Positions 23,732-31,500 of a DNA stretch of 64,000 nt are shown piece by piece. Under the pieces are notes generated by a model, which was not told the DNA's origin, did no database searches, and saw only the letters and a program-made list of their open reading frames with translations. The translations under genes and the position numbers were made by a program. How positions within the stretch are numbered: the stretch's first letter is position 1; each line of letters opens with the position of its first letter. The DNA is taken from assembly GCA_965221035.1 (NCBI GenBank), contig OZ244860.1, positions 682,001 through 746,000 on the forward strand, written 5' to 3'. The stretch is from UBA6522 sp965221035. Its GTDB lineage: Bacteria > Pseudomonadota > Gammaproteobacteria > Steroidobacterales > Rariloculaceae.

Positions 23732-24277
23732 TTAACGATACACCAGTTCGACCCGACGGTTGAGGCTGTAGGAGCTCTCGTCGCTACCCGTCGCAGCGGG
23801 TCGTTCCTCGCCGTAGCTGACCGTGCCGAGTTGGTCGGCGGACGCGCCCTGGAGCATCAGCACGCGCCGCACCGATTGTGCCCGCTGCTCGCCGAGGCCG
23901 ATGTTGTATTCACGACTGCCGCGTTCGTCCGCATGCCCTTCGAGGAGGACCTGCCGACCCGTGTTGTCGGCCAGAAACGAGCCGTGGGCCTGGAGCATGT
24001 CGTTGAAATCGGAACGAATCTCGCTTTGGTCGAAGTCGAAGTAGATGACCAGCCGGGAAAGCGGCCCTTCGCCCTCACCCGGCTCCTGCCGGGTGACCTG
24101 CAGGTCTCCGCCCGCGCCGATACCGCTGGTCGATGCGCCGTTCGCGTCGCTCGCCGCGCCGCCCGCGGAGGAGCCCGACGCATCGCCGGCGCCCACCGTA
24201 GGTATGGTCGACTGGTTGCCATTGCATCCAGCTAGCCCCAAGCCCAGCAAGATCGAAATTGTTAGTATGCGTACCAT
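23732..24277 (-). CDS. pal: peptidoglycan-associated lipoprotein Pal
   Basis: 181 aa. Lipoprotein signal with lipobox LGLGLAGC, a Gly/Ser/Ala-rich spacer, then an OmpA-like peptidoglycan-binding domain from about 75: VIYFDFDQSEIRSDFN, LLEGHADERGSREYNIGLGEQRA, and closing NRRVELVY. It anchors the outer membrane to peptidoglycan and interacts with TolB. Start ATG 24277 has AAGGA upstream and gives the correct signal. It is 62 bp after tolB. Confidence 0.97.
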   Translation of the reverse strand: MVRILTISILLGLGLAGCNGNQSTIPTVGAGDASGSSAGGAASDANGASTSGIGAGGDLQVTRQEPGEGEGPLSRLVIYFDFDQSEIRSDFNDMLQAHGSFLADNTGRQVLLEGHADERGSREYNIGLGEQRAQSVRRVLMLQGASADQLGTVSYGEERPAATGSDESSYSLNRRVELVYR

Positions 24278-24339
24278 TTGGTGATTCCTTGATTTTAACA
24301 GTAAAAACGATGGCCTACGACCTTTTATTAGAAACAACT

Positions 24340-25674
24340 CTAGATCCTGGGAAACGGCGACCAAACCGGTTCCCGAACCTGCCCCTCAACGGAAGCGATC
24401 TGCTGGCGAATGCGTCCGTCCGTACTTACCGACGCCAGCACCCCCCGACCGCCCTCCTGGGTGGCGTATATGATCAGCGCACCATTGGGAGCAAAGCTCG
24501 GAGATTCGTCCAAGCTGCCATTACTCAGAACCTGAGTCAACCCGGTACCCGGATCCACCAGGGCGATCCGGTAGTTTCCGCGGTCTTCGTGGACCACGGC
24601 GAGCTGTCCGCCATCGGGTGAAATCCTGGGGCGGGCATTGTAGCTGCCCTCGTAGGTGATGCGCTGCACTCGACCGCCGTATCGCGCCTCGACTCGGTAG
24701 ATCTGCGGCCCGCCGGCGCGGTCGGAAGTAAAGTAGAGGGACTGGCCGTCCGGCGCCCACACGGCTTCGGTGTCGATAGCGGAATGCCGGGTCAGGCGCG
24801 TCAGGATCTGTGTCGCCAGCTCCAACATGTACACGTCGAGATTCCCCTGGTCCCGTGAAAGGGTCAGGGCCAACCTCCTGCCGTCGGGCGAAAAAACGGG
24901 CGCCCCGTTGATGCCCTCCCGGGAGGAAACCCGATCCCGAATGCCCGAGCGCAAGTCCTGTACATAGATCGACGACCGGGAGCCTTCGAATGACACATAC
25001 GCCAACTTGCGTCCGTCCGGCGACCACGCCGGGGACATGAGCGGCTCGGGCGACTCCGCGACCACTTGCGGATTGGCGCCGTCCGCATCGGAGACGATCA
25101 GCGAGAAACTTCGTTCACCGCCGATGCGCTGTTCGTTGACGTAGGCAATCTGGGTCCCGAATACACCCTGGATGCCGGTCAATTCCTCGAAAATCATGTC
25201 GGCCACACGATGGCCGGCCACGCGCAGGTCGGCGGTGCCGGCTCCAGTGGAAAGGCGGTAGCCGACGATCTGCTCGCCCCTCAGCACGTCGAACAGCTGA
25301 AACTCGATGGTATGGCTGCCGGCGGCGTTTTGCTGCAGCTGGCCGACCACGAGATAGTCCACATCGACGATCAGCCAATCCTGGAAGCGGACCTCGGCAG
25401 GCTGGACCGGCCTCGACACCATGTCTTCAACCGCCATGGGAGCGAACCGGCCGCTGTTCGCAAGGTCGGAAGAAACCAGCGCCGCCACGTCGAACGGTGG
25501 CTGCGAACCGGTGCCAACCCAGCCGAAGGGCACCACCGCCATCGGCACGGGTCGTTCCACGCCCCGGGTCACCTCGATGACGATCTGCGCATCGCCACGC
25601 ATGGCGCCCAGCAGCATTACCACGCAGAGCGGCGCTACCCGCGCCAGCCGTCCAAACCGATTTGCCTGCCGCAT
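24340..25674 (-). CDS. tolB: Tol-Pal periplasmic protein TolB
   Basis: 444 aa with a signal peptide (about 30 residues, ending GDAQ), an N-terminal domain (to about 165) and a C-terminal six-bladed beta-propeller built of repeats like SPDGRKLAYVSFEGSRSSIYV and APDGQSLYFTSDRAGGPQIY. It shuttles between Pal and TolA to control outer-membrane invagination. ATG 25674 follows GAAGGG, 9 bp after the tolA stop. Length and repeats match the family. Confidence 0.97.
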   Translation of the reverse strand: MRQANRFGRLARVAPLCVVMLLGAMRGDAQIVIEVTRGVERPVPMAVVPFGWVGTGSQPPFDVAALVSSDLANSGRFAPMAVEDMVSRPVQPAEVRFQDWLIVDVDYLVVGQLQQNAAGSHTIEFQLFDVLRGEQIVGYRLSTGAGTADLRVAGHRVADMIFEELTGIQGVFGTQIAYVNEQRIGGERSFSLIVSDADGANPQVVAESPEPLMSPAWSPDGRKLAYVSFEGSRSSIYVQDLRSGIRDRVSSREGINGAPVFSPDGRRLALTLSRDQGNLDVYMLELATQILTRLTRHSAIDTEAVWAPDGQSLYFTSDRAGGPQIYRVEARYGGRVQRITYEGSYNARPRISPDGGQLAVVHEDRGNYRIALVDPGTGLTQVLSNGSLDESPSFAPNGALIIYATQEGGRGVLASVSTDGRIRQQIASVEGQVREPVWSPFPRI

Positions 25675-25683
25675 CCGCCCTTC

Positions 25684-26559
25684 CTACACCTCGGGTCTGA
25701 AAATGACTTCCAGATTACGATCGAACAGCGAGGGGATCGACGGCCTCGGCAACGGCGAGGATCTCAAGACGGCCGCCTCGATGGACCGCACGACCGCCTC
25801 ATCACCGTTGCACTCGCCGATACGCACATCCACCACGTCGCCGCTGGGTATCTGGGTGACGTGAACTGTACACTGAATTCCGGCCTGAACGCTCGCCGGC
25901 GGAATCCAGTTCTGCTGAATCCGGTTGTGTATCAGGCGGACGTACTGGTCCATGGCCTCCGCCTCTTCGCGCCGTCGCGCCTCCTCTTCCGCCGCCAGCG
26001 CCCGCGCCAATTCCGCCTCCCGCTCGGCCTGCCGGCGGGCTTCCTCGGCGGCCTGGCGCTGCCGTTCCAGTTCTTCCTGGCGGCGGCGCTCTTCCTCCTC
26101 GCGCTGTCTCTGTTCCTCCGCGAGCCGCTGCCGTTCCGCTTCACGGGCCGCCTCTTCCTCGGCCAGGCGCCGACGCTCCAGCTCCGCCAGCCGCAGCGCC
26201 TCCTCACGCTCCGCCTCATCGCGCTGCACCCGAAGCTCCTCCAGCCGCTGACGCTCCTCATCCAGCTGCCGGCGCGCCTCCTCGGCCTGTCGTTCGGCCT
26301 GGAGCTGCGCCTCCCGTGCCTGTCGCTGTTCCTCCTCCCGGCGGCGCAACTCCTCCTGTTCGAGCGCGTCGAGCCGGGCCATTTCCAGGCGGATCAGTTC
26401 CTCGTCCACAACGGTGGCCTGGATGGCCACCTGTTCCACCGGAGCCGGCGAGGACAGGCGCGCCGGCAGTTCCAGACCCGACGTCAATACCACGATGAGG
26501 GCCCCGTGCAGCAGCACGGAAAGCGTGACCGCCATCGTATGCTCCCGCAGGAATTGCAT
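25684..26559 (-). CDS. tolA: TolA-like energy transducer
   Basis: 291 aa. One N-terminal membrane helix (MAVTLSVLLHGALIVVLTSG) contains the SVLLHG type motif that contacts TolQR. About residues 55-205 form a long, almost uninterrupted charged helix rich in Glu, Arg, Gln and Ala (REEEQRQAREAQLQAERQAE and similar). The C-terminal domain of about 80 residues (YVRLIHNRIQQNWIPP, CTVHVTQIPSGDVVDV) reaches Pal/TolB and the outer membrane. Shorter than E. coli TolA (421 aa) mainly in the helical part. 19 bp after tolR. Confidence 0.94.
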   Translation of the reverse strand: MQFLREHTMAVTLSVLLHGALIVVLTSGLELPARLSSPAPVEQVAIQATVVDEELIRLEMARLDALEQEELRRREEEQRQAREAQLQAERQAEEARRQLDEERQRLEELRVQRDEAEREEALRLAELERRRLAEEEAAREAERQRLAEEQRQREEEERRRQEELERQRQAAEEARRQAEREAELARALAAEEEARRREEAEAMDQYVRLIHNRIQQNWIPPASVQAGIQCTVHVTQIPSGDVVDVRIGECNGDEAVVRSIEAAVLRSSPLPRPSIPSLFDRNLEVIFRPEV

Positions 26560-26578
26560 CCGGTCACACCCCGCCCGT

Positions 26579-27025
26579 TCAGGGCCGGCCGCCTTGCGCC
26601 TCGACCGGGTCGGTGATGAATCCGACCCGCTCCGCCCCGGCCTGCTGCAGGATGACCATGCCCGTCACCACGCGCCCGTACGCGACCGCCTCGTCGGCCT
26701 TGACCAGCACCGGTGTCTGGGCGTTGCGCCTCAGCACCGCCGCGGTGCGGGTCAGCACCGTTTGCTCGTCCACAGGCGTTTCCTCGTCGCCACCGATGTT
26801 CAGGAACAGCTCGCCTTCCCGGTTGATGCTGAGCACCAGGGGCTCGTTGTCGCGCAACAGCTCGGGGTCCAGCGGTTCGGCGGCCGCCCGGGGCAGGTCC
26901 ACCTGGATCCCCTGGGTCAGCAATGGCGCCGTGATCATGAAGATGATCAACAGCACCAGCATGACGTCGATGTAGGGCACGACGTTGATCTCGCCCATCA
27001 ACCGCTTCGACCGGCCGCGTCTCAT
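26579..27025 (-). CDS. tolR: TolR/ExbD-type inner membrane protein
   Basis: 148 aa. A single N-terminal helix carries the conserved Asp of the proton path (VVPYIDVMLVLLIIFMITAP), followed by a periplasmic ExbD domain. Forms the stator with TolQ that energises TolA. ATG 27025 overlaps the tolQ stop as ATGA; the frame continues to 27274 but only within tolQ. The C-terminus contains LVKADEAVAYGRVVTGMVIL, typical of the family. Confidence 0.96.
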   Translation of the reverse strand: MRRGRSKRLMGEINVVPYIDVMLVLLIIFMITAPLLTQGIQVDLPRAAAEPLDPELLRDNEPLVLSINREGELFLNIGGDEETPVDEQTVLTRTAAVLRRNAQTPVLVKADEAVAYGRVVTGMVILQQAGAERVGFITDPVEAQGGRP

Positions 27026-27714
27026 GGGGCCACCCGGTGCTGGTGTGCGGCGTGACGCTGCAGGATCGCCGAGAATTCCTCGGCGAATGTGTCGTAGCGG
27101 ACTTCCAGCCGTCCGACGATGTCGGCATAGCGATTGAAGGCGATCACGGCGGGAATGGCCGCAAACAAGCCCATGGCGGTCGCCACCAGCGCCTCGGCGA
27201 TACCCGGCGCCACCAGCGCGAGCGTCGCGGCCTGCACGTTTCCGAGGGCCTGGAACGACGTCATGATGCCCCACACCGTGCCGAACAGCCCCACATAGGG
27301 ACTGGTCGAGCCCACCGTGGCGAGAAAGGCCAGATTCTGCTCCAGGCGTTCCACTTCGCGAACCTGCGAAATCCGCATGGAGCGCCTCGATCCCTCGACG
27401 ATCTGTTCGGCATTGATGGCGTGCTCGTCCTTCAGCCGGCCGAATTCGCGATAGCCAGATTCGAAAATCCCGGCCATCCCCACCGTTGACTCTTCGGACC
27501 GTGTCAGTTCCCGGTATATCTTCGAGACGTCGCTTCCGGACCAGAAGGATTCCTCGAAATCATCGGCCGCCCCGGTGGCCCGCTTCAGCAGCCGGCTCTT
27601 TTCGATGATGATCGCCCACGAGGCAATGGAGGCCAGCAGCAGTATCAGCATGACGGCCTTGACCACCAGGCTGGCATCCAGAATCAGGGTGATCAGCGAG
27701 AGATCGGAATTCAT
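27022..27714 (-). CDS. tolQ: TolQ/ExbB-type proton channel protein
   Basis: 230 aa with three membrane helices: about 20-40 (VVKAVMLILLLASIASWAII), about 130-150 (STSPYVGLFGTVWGIMTSF) and about 165-190 (IAEALVATAMGLFAAIPAVIAF). The GLFGTVWGI and GLFAAIPAV segments are the family signature. Works with TolR to convert proton-motive force into TolA movement. The start at 27714 overlaps the ybgC stop as ATGA. Confidence 0.97.
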   Translation of the reverse strand: MNSDLSLITLILDASLVVKAVMLILLLASIASWAIIIEKSRLLKRATGAADDFEESFWSGSDVSKIYRELTRSEESTVGMAGIFESGYREFGRLKDEHAINAEQIVEGSRRSMRISQVREVERLEQNLAFLATVGSTSPYVGLFGTVWGIMTSFQALGNVQAATLALVAPGIAEALVATAMGLFAAIPAVIAFNRYADIVGRLEVRYDTFAEEFSAILQRHAAHQHRVAP

Positions 27715-28136
27715 GGGTTGCCCCCCGTCAAGCCCAGGCCAGTCAGAAAATCCGTCGGAAGCCGCCGGGGTCTTCCGCTTCGCGAATCCACACAGGCCAC
27801 TTCCGCCCTCGCCAGGCACAGCGCCTCGCCGTCGCCGGGCGCGCGGCGGATGCTCTGCTCGAACACAAAGCGCACAGCGCTCAAATCAGCCACCTCCGCA
27901 CTCACCTCCAACATCTCGTCCAGTCTCGCTGGAACCCTGAACCGAGCCTCGATTCGGGACAGCACGAGCGCAAGATTCGCCGTTTCACGCAGCGCATTAT
28001 GATCGATTCCCCTGGCTCGCAACCACTCGGTCCGCGCCCGCTCGAAAAAACGGAAGTAGCTGGCGTTGTAGACCACGCCCTGCGCATCCGTATCCTCAAG
28101 ATAGACCCTGACCCGCAATGTGCAGTTCCCCTTCAT
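27711..28136 (-). CDS. ybgC: YbgC-type acyl-CoA thioesterase
   Basis: 141-aa hotdog-fold thioesterase, first gene of the tol operon. Active-site motif LEDTDAQGVVYNASYFRFFERAR with the catalytic Asp, and later SVRFVFEQ-type strand (AVRFVFEQSIRR). YbgC hydrolyses acyl-CoA thioesters and is linked to phospholipid metabolism. ATG 28136 is chosen; a GTG at 28145 is possible. Just upstream, 20-bp tandem repeats run to the ruvB end. Confidence 0.94.
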   Translation of the reverse strand: MKGNCTLRVRVYLEDTDAQGVVYNASYFRFFERARTEWLRARGIDHNALRETANLALVLSRIEARFRVPARLDEMLEVSAEVADLSAVRFVFEQSIRRAPGDGEALCLARAEVACVDSRSGRPRRLPTDFLTGLGLTGGNP

Positions 28137-28194
28137 CCAATCCACGCCTCGGTCATCCGGTCCACGCCTCAGTTATCCGGTCCACGCCTCAGTC
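28135..28194. repeat. three 20-bp tandem repeats between ybgC and ruvB
   Basis: Units at 28135-28154, 28155-28174 and 28175-28194 with consensus ATCCGGTCCACGCCTCAGTY; the second and third differ at one base. The array spans the ybgC start at one end and contains the ruvB stop (28189-28191) at the other. Confidence 0.9.
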
Positions 28195-29223
28195 GAACAG
28201 CCCGGGCGCCGCCGGCGGGGTCTTCAGCCCGAAATGCAGGAACGCCTTGCGCGTGGCGGTTCGACCGCGGGAGGTCCGCTGCAGGTATCCCTCCTGGATC
28301 AGGTACGGTTCCACCACATCCTCCAGCGTGCCGCGCTCCTCGCCCACGGCCGCCGACAGGCTCTCGATGCCCACCGGCCCACCATCGAACTTTTCGATGA
28401 CGGTCAGCAGGAATTTCCGGTCCATGCTGTCGAAACCGTGCGGGTCCACCTCCAGCAGGTCCATGGCGGCCTGCGCGACCTGCTCGCTCACCCGGCCGTC
28501 CGCCTCGACTTCTGCAAAATCCCGAACCCGGCGCAAGAGCCGATTGGCAATTCGCGGCGTACCTCGCGATCGGGCCGCAATTTCCCGGGCGCCGGCCGCG
28601 TCCACCGGCAGGTCGAAAATGGAAGCGGTCCGCTTGACGATCCGCGTCAGGTCGTCGATGCCGTAAAACTCCAGCCGCTGCACTATGCCGAACCGGTCGC
28701 GCAGCGGCGAGGTCAGCAGCCCCGCGCGCGTGGTCGCCCCCACCAGCGTGAAGGGCAGCAAGTCGAGCTTGATCGAGCGGGCGCCGGGACCCTCCCCGAT
28801 CATGATATCCAGCCGGAAATCCTCCAGCGCCGGATAGAGCACTTCCTCCACCACGGGGCTCAGGCGGTGAATCTCGTCCACGAACAGGACGTCCTTGGGT
28901 TCCAGGTTGGTGAGGATCGCCGCCAGGTCGCCCGGCCGCTCCAGCACCGGCCCGGAGGTGGTGCGCACGTTCACGTCCAGTTCGTTGGCCACGATGTACG
29001 CCAACGTGGTCTTGCCCAGGCCGGGCGGACCGAAGATCAGCGTATGGTCCAATGCCTCGCCCCGGTTGCGCGCCGCGGTCATGAAGATGCGCATCTGCCG
29101 CTTGACCGTGGACTGTCCCACGTAATCTTCCAGCGTACGCGGACGGACCGCCCGGTCGAACACCACATCTTCATGGGTGCCGGCGCCGTCGAGCAGTCGC
29201 GCTTCCTGGGTCATGGCGGTCAT
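28189..29223 (-). CDS. ruvB: Holliday junction helicase subunit RuvB
   Basis: 344 aa AAA+ motor driving branch migration. Starts with the typical LRPRTLEDYVGQ-like stretch (VRPRTLEDYVGQSTVKRQM). Walker A GPPGLGKTTLA, Walker B VLFVDEIHRL, sensor I GATTRAGLLTSPLRDRFG, and a C-terminal winged helix (EPYLIQEGYLQRTSRGR). Overlaps the ruvA stop as ATGA. The three ruv genes read ruvC-ruvA-ruvB, each overlapping the next. Confidence 0.98.
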   Translation of the reverse strand: MTAMTQEARLLDGAGTHEDVVFDRAVRPRTLEDYVGQSTVKRQMRIFMTAARNRGEALDHTLIFGPPGLGKTTLAYIVANELDVNVRTTSGPVLERPGDLAAILTNLEPKDVLFVDEIHRLSPVVEEVLYPALEDFRLDIMIGEGPGARSIKLDLLPFTLVGATTRAGLLTSPLRDRFGIVQRLEFYGIDDLTRIVKRTASIFDLPVDAAGAREIAARSRGTPRIANRLLRRVRDFAEVEADGRVSEQVAQAAMDLLEVDPHGFDSMDRKFLLTVIEKFDGGPVGIESLSAAVGEERGTLEDVVEPYLIQEGYLQRTSRGRTATRKAFLHFGLKTPPAAPGLFD

Positions 29224-29807
29224 CCGGCGTGAACGCGCTTGAGCGCTTCACGAATCACCTGCTCCGCATTCATGCCGGAGGTGTCCCAGCGCTCAAGCAT
29301 TCTGCGCACTTCGGCGGGCTTGTAACCCAGTGCGAGCAAGGCACCGCGCGCCTCCGATTCGGCTCTCGTGCCGGTTTCGCCCTCCAGCTGGGTATCGGTG
29401 TCCGCCGGTTCCAGCCGATCGGCCATCTCGACCATGAGCCTTTCCGCGGTCTTGCGGCCGATTCCGGGAATGCGTGTCAGCGATGCCGTATCACGCTCCA
29501 TTACGCTACGCCGGAATCCCTCCGCGCTGATGCCGGAAAGGATACCCAGCGCGATTTTCGCGCCGACTCCCGACACCTTCAGCAAGTTGCGAAACAGGGA
29601 GCGCTCGCCTTCCGAGGCAAAGCCGTACAGCTGTTGGGCATCTTCGCGCACCAGCAGGTGGGTCAACAGCGTCAATGGTTCGCCGACCTCGGGCAGCCTG
29701 TAGAAGGTGGACATGGGCGCCTCCAGTTCGTATCCGACGCCGGAAACCTCCATGACCAGCTGCGGCGGGCGTTTCGTCACCAGCCTGCCCTTGAGATGCC
29801 CGATCAT
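29220..29807 (-). CDS. ruvA: Holliday junction DNA helicase subunit RuvA
   Basis: 195 aa. Domain I OB-fold (MIGHLKGRLVTKRPPQLVME), domain II with two helix-hairpin-helix motifs (LLKVSGVGAKIALGILSG; LTRIPGIGRKTAERLMVEM), and domain III at the C-terminus (EARGALLALGYKPAEVRRML) that contacts RuvB. ATG 29807 overlaps the ruvC stop (ATGA). The tetramer binds four-way junctions. Confidence 0.98.
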   Translation of the reverse strand: MIGHLKGRLVTKRPPQLVMEVSGVGYELEAPMSTFYRLPEVGEPLTLLTHLLVREDAQQLYGFASEGERSLFRNLLKVSGVGAKIALGILSGISAEGFRRSVMERDTASLTRIPGIGRKTAERLMVEMADRLEPADTDTQLEGETGTRAESEARGALLALGYKPAEVRRMLERWDTSGMNAEQVIREALKRVHAG

Positions 29808-30319
29808 GTGCGAATCGCCGCAAGGTTCGCGACCGACGGCGTGCTGCGCGCGTAGGCGTGACACAACGCCAGCGCAAGCGCGTCGGCCGCGTCGGTGTCG
29901 GGCGCCTCGCGCAGGCCCAGCAGGATTTTCACCATGAGCTGCACCTGCGACTTGTCGGCATTGCCCCGTCCGACCACCGCCTTCTTGACGTTCCTGGCCG
30001 CGTACTCGAACACGGGAATGTCCGCCTCGAACGTGCCGCAAAGCGCGGCCGCCCTGGCCTGGCCGAGTTTCAGTGCGCTGTCCGCGTTCCGATGCACGAA
30101 CACGCGCTCGATGGAGACTTCGTCCGGCCCGTGCCGCCGAATCAGCTCCTCCATCTCGGAGAAGATGCGTCTCAGGCGCGCACAGTGGTCACCGGTGGTC
30201 GCGATCACTCCCGTGGCCACCAGTCCGGAATCGTTGCCCGCGCCCTGAACGTCGATGATGCCGTAACCGGTACGCCGGGAACCCGGGTCGATGCCGAGAA
30301 TGCGGACGGGATCCCTCAT
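29804..30319 (-). CDS. ruvC: Holliday junction resolvase RuvC
   Basis: 171 aa endonuclease of the RNase H fold. The acidic residues are visible in ILGIDPGSRRTGYGI (first Asp), VSIERVFVHRN (Glu) and near the C-terminus APDTDAADALALALCHA (two Asp). Overlaps yebC (ATGA at 30316-30319) and ruvA. Cleaves junctions held by RuvAB. Confidence 0.98.
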   Translation of the reverse strand: MRDPVRILGIDPGSRRTGYGIIDVQGAGNDSGLVATGVIATTGDHCARLRRIFSEMEELIRRHGPDEVSIERVFVHRNADSALKLGQARAAALCGTFEADIPVFEYAARNVKKAVVGRGNADKSQVQLMVKILLGLREAPDTDAADALALALCHAYARSTPSVANLAAIRT

Positions 30320-31062
30320 GCGGTCGACGCCAGCAGCTCGTCCGGGATATCTCCGTTCGAATGCACCTGCTGCACATCGTCCAGTTCATCCAGTGCGTTA
30401 AGCAGCCTGAGCAGGCTTTCCGCCTGCTGTGCCCGCACCTGCGCCTGAACGCTGGCGTGCATCGTGATCTCGGCGCTCTCCGGGGACAGGCCCAGCGAAT
30501 TCATCGTGGCCTTGACCGTATCAAACTCCGCGGGCTCGCACAGCACGTCAGCCGAACCGTCGTCATTGGGGACGACGTCGCGCGCACCGGCTTCGATGGC
30601 CGCCTCCATGAGTTCGTCGGGATCCTCGCCGGGCGGATAACTGAGCAGGCCGGTCTGCTGGAACAGGTAGGCCACCGATCCGTCGGAGCCCAGATTGCCG
30701 CCGAACTTCGAGAACGCGTGGCGGACTTCAGCGACGGTGCGGTTGCGGTTGTCGGTCAGGCAGTCGACCATGACCGCCACGCCGCCCGGCCCATAGCCCT
30801 CGTAACGGACTTCCTCGTAGGACACGCCCTCCGCATCGCCCGTGCCCCGCTTCACGGCGCGGTCGATATTGTCCTTGGGCATGCTTTGCGCCCTGGCCTT
30901 GTCCATCGCGGCCCGCAGCCTCGGATTCGCAGCCGGGTCTCCGCCCCCTTCCCTGGCGGCGACGGTGATCTCCCGGATCAGCTTGGTGAACAGCTTGCCC
31001 CGCTTCGCATCCTGGGCGCCTTTCCGAAACCGGATGTTGGCCCATTTGCTGTGGCCAGCCAT
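30316..31062 (-). CDS. yebC: YebC/PmpR family translation or transcription factor
   Basis: 248 aa with the family's start MAGHSKWANIRFRKGAQDAKRGK and three-domain layout; DNIDRAVKRGTG and RYEGYGPGGVAVMVD are diagnostic. YebC proteins were described as transcription regulators, and more recently as factors aiding ribosomes at proline stretches. Directly before ruvC with overlapping ATGA, the usual order. The upstream 438-bp gap holds a large inverted repeat. Confidence 0.97.
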   Translation of the reverse strand: MAGHSKWANIRFRKGAQDAKRGKLFTKLIREITVAAREGGGDPAANPRLRAAMDKARAQSMPKDNIDRAVKRGTGDAEGVSYEEVRYEGYGPGGVAVMVDCLTDNRNRTVAEVRHAFSKFGGNLGSDGSVAYLFQQTGLLSYPPGEDPDELMEAAIEAGARDVVPNDDGSADVLCEPAEFDTVKATMNSLGLSPESAEITMHASVQAQVRAQQAESLLRLLNALDELDDVQQVHSNGDIPDELLASTA

Positions 31063-31283
31063 TCACACGCTCCCGGTCGGTGACCGGATTGGCTGTTCAG
31101 GTACAGCCGACAGCGCCCCCCCCAAGGGACTGTCAGTCCGTAATTTCACTCCGCAACTCCACCGGCAGCAAGCCGCAAGTCCTCTGCCGCCCCCCATGAT
31201 AGCCGGAAACCCCACCGTTGTGGGCACCCTGGACGGAAATCTCCCCCAGTGCCGCCCCGGACGTACGTGATCACACCAAAGAA

Positions 31284-31454
31284 GTGTGCGACCCCGCCAC
31301 GGGCGTGCGTGATCGCGGCGCGGGCGCGTCGTGGGCTCGGCGCGAGGCCATGGATGGCCAAAAGCGCCGAGCCCCGATTCGAGGCCGCCAGGGATGGCGG
31401 CCGAGATTGAGCGCCCGCGCCGCGATCACGCACGCCCGTGGCGGGGTCGCACAC
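31284..31454. repeat. 171-bp element with perfect 44-bp inverted arms and two inner hairpins
   Basis: 31284-31327 and 31411-31454 are exact reverse complements over 44 bp, highly GC-rich. The 83-bp interior folds again: an 11-bp stem (31333-31343 with 31364-31374) enclosing GGCCAT/ATGGCC, and an 8-bp stem with a GGGA loop (31383-31390 with 31395-31402). The element lies in the 438-bp gap between the lpd stop and the yebC start. No convincing gene occurs in this gap. There is no T-run, so it is not a classical terminator. Confidence 0.9.
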
Positions 31455-31500
31455 GCCCGCGACAGCAACAACGAAACCCGCATGACTTCTTCGCCGGGAT

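Noticed and set aside
25925..26261. Ser/Arg-rich short frames on both strands
   Set aside because: Shadow of the tolA charged helix, whose codon pattern leaves other frames open.
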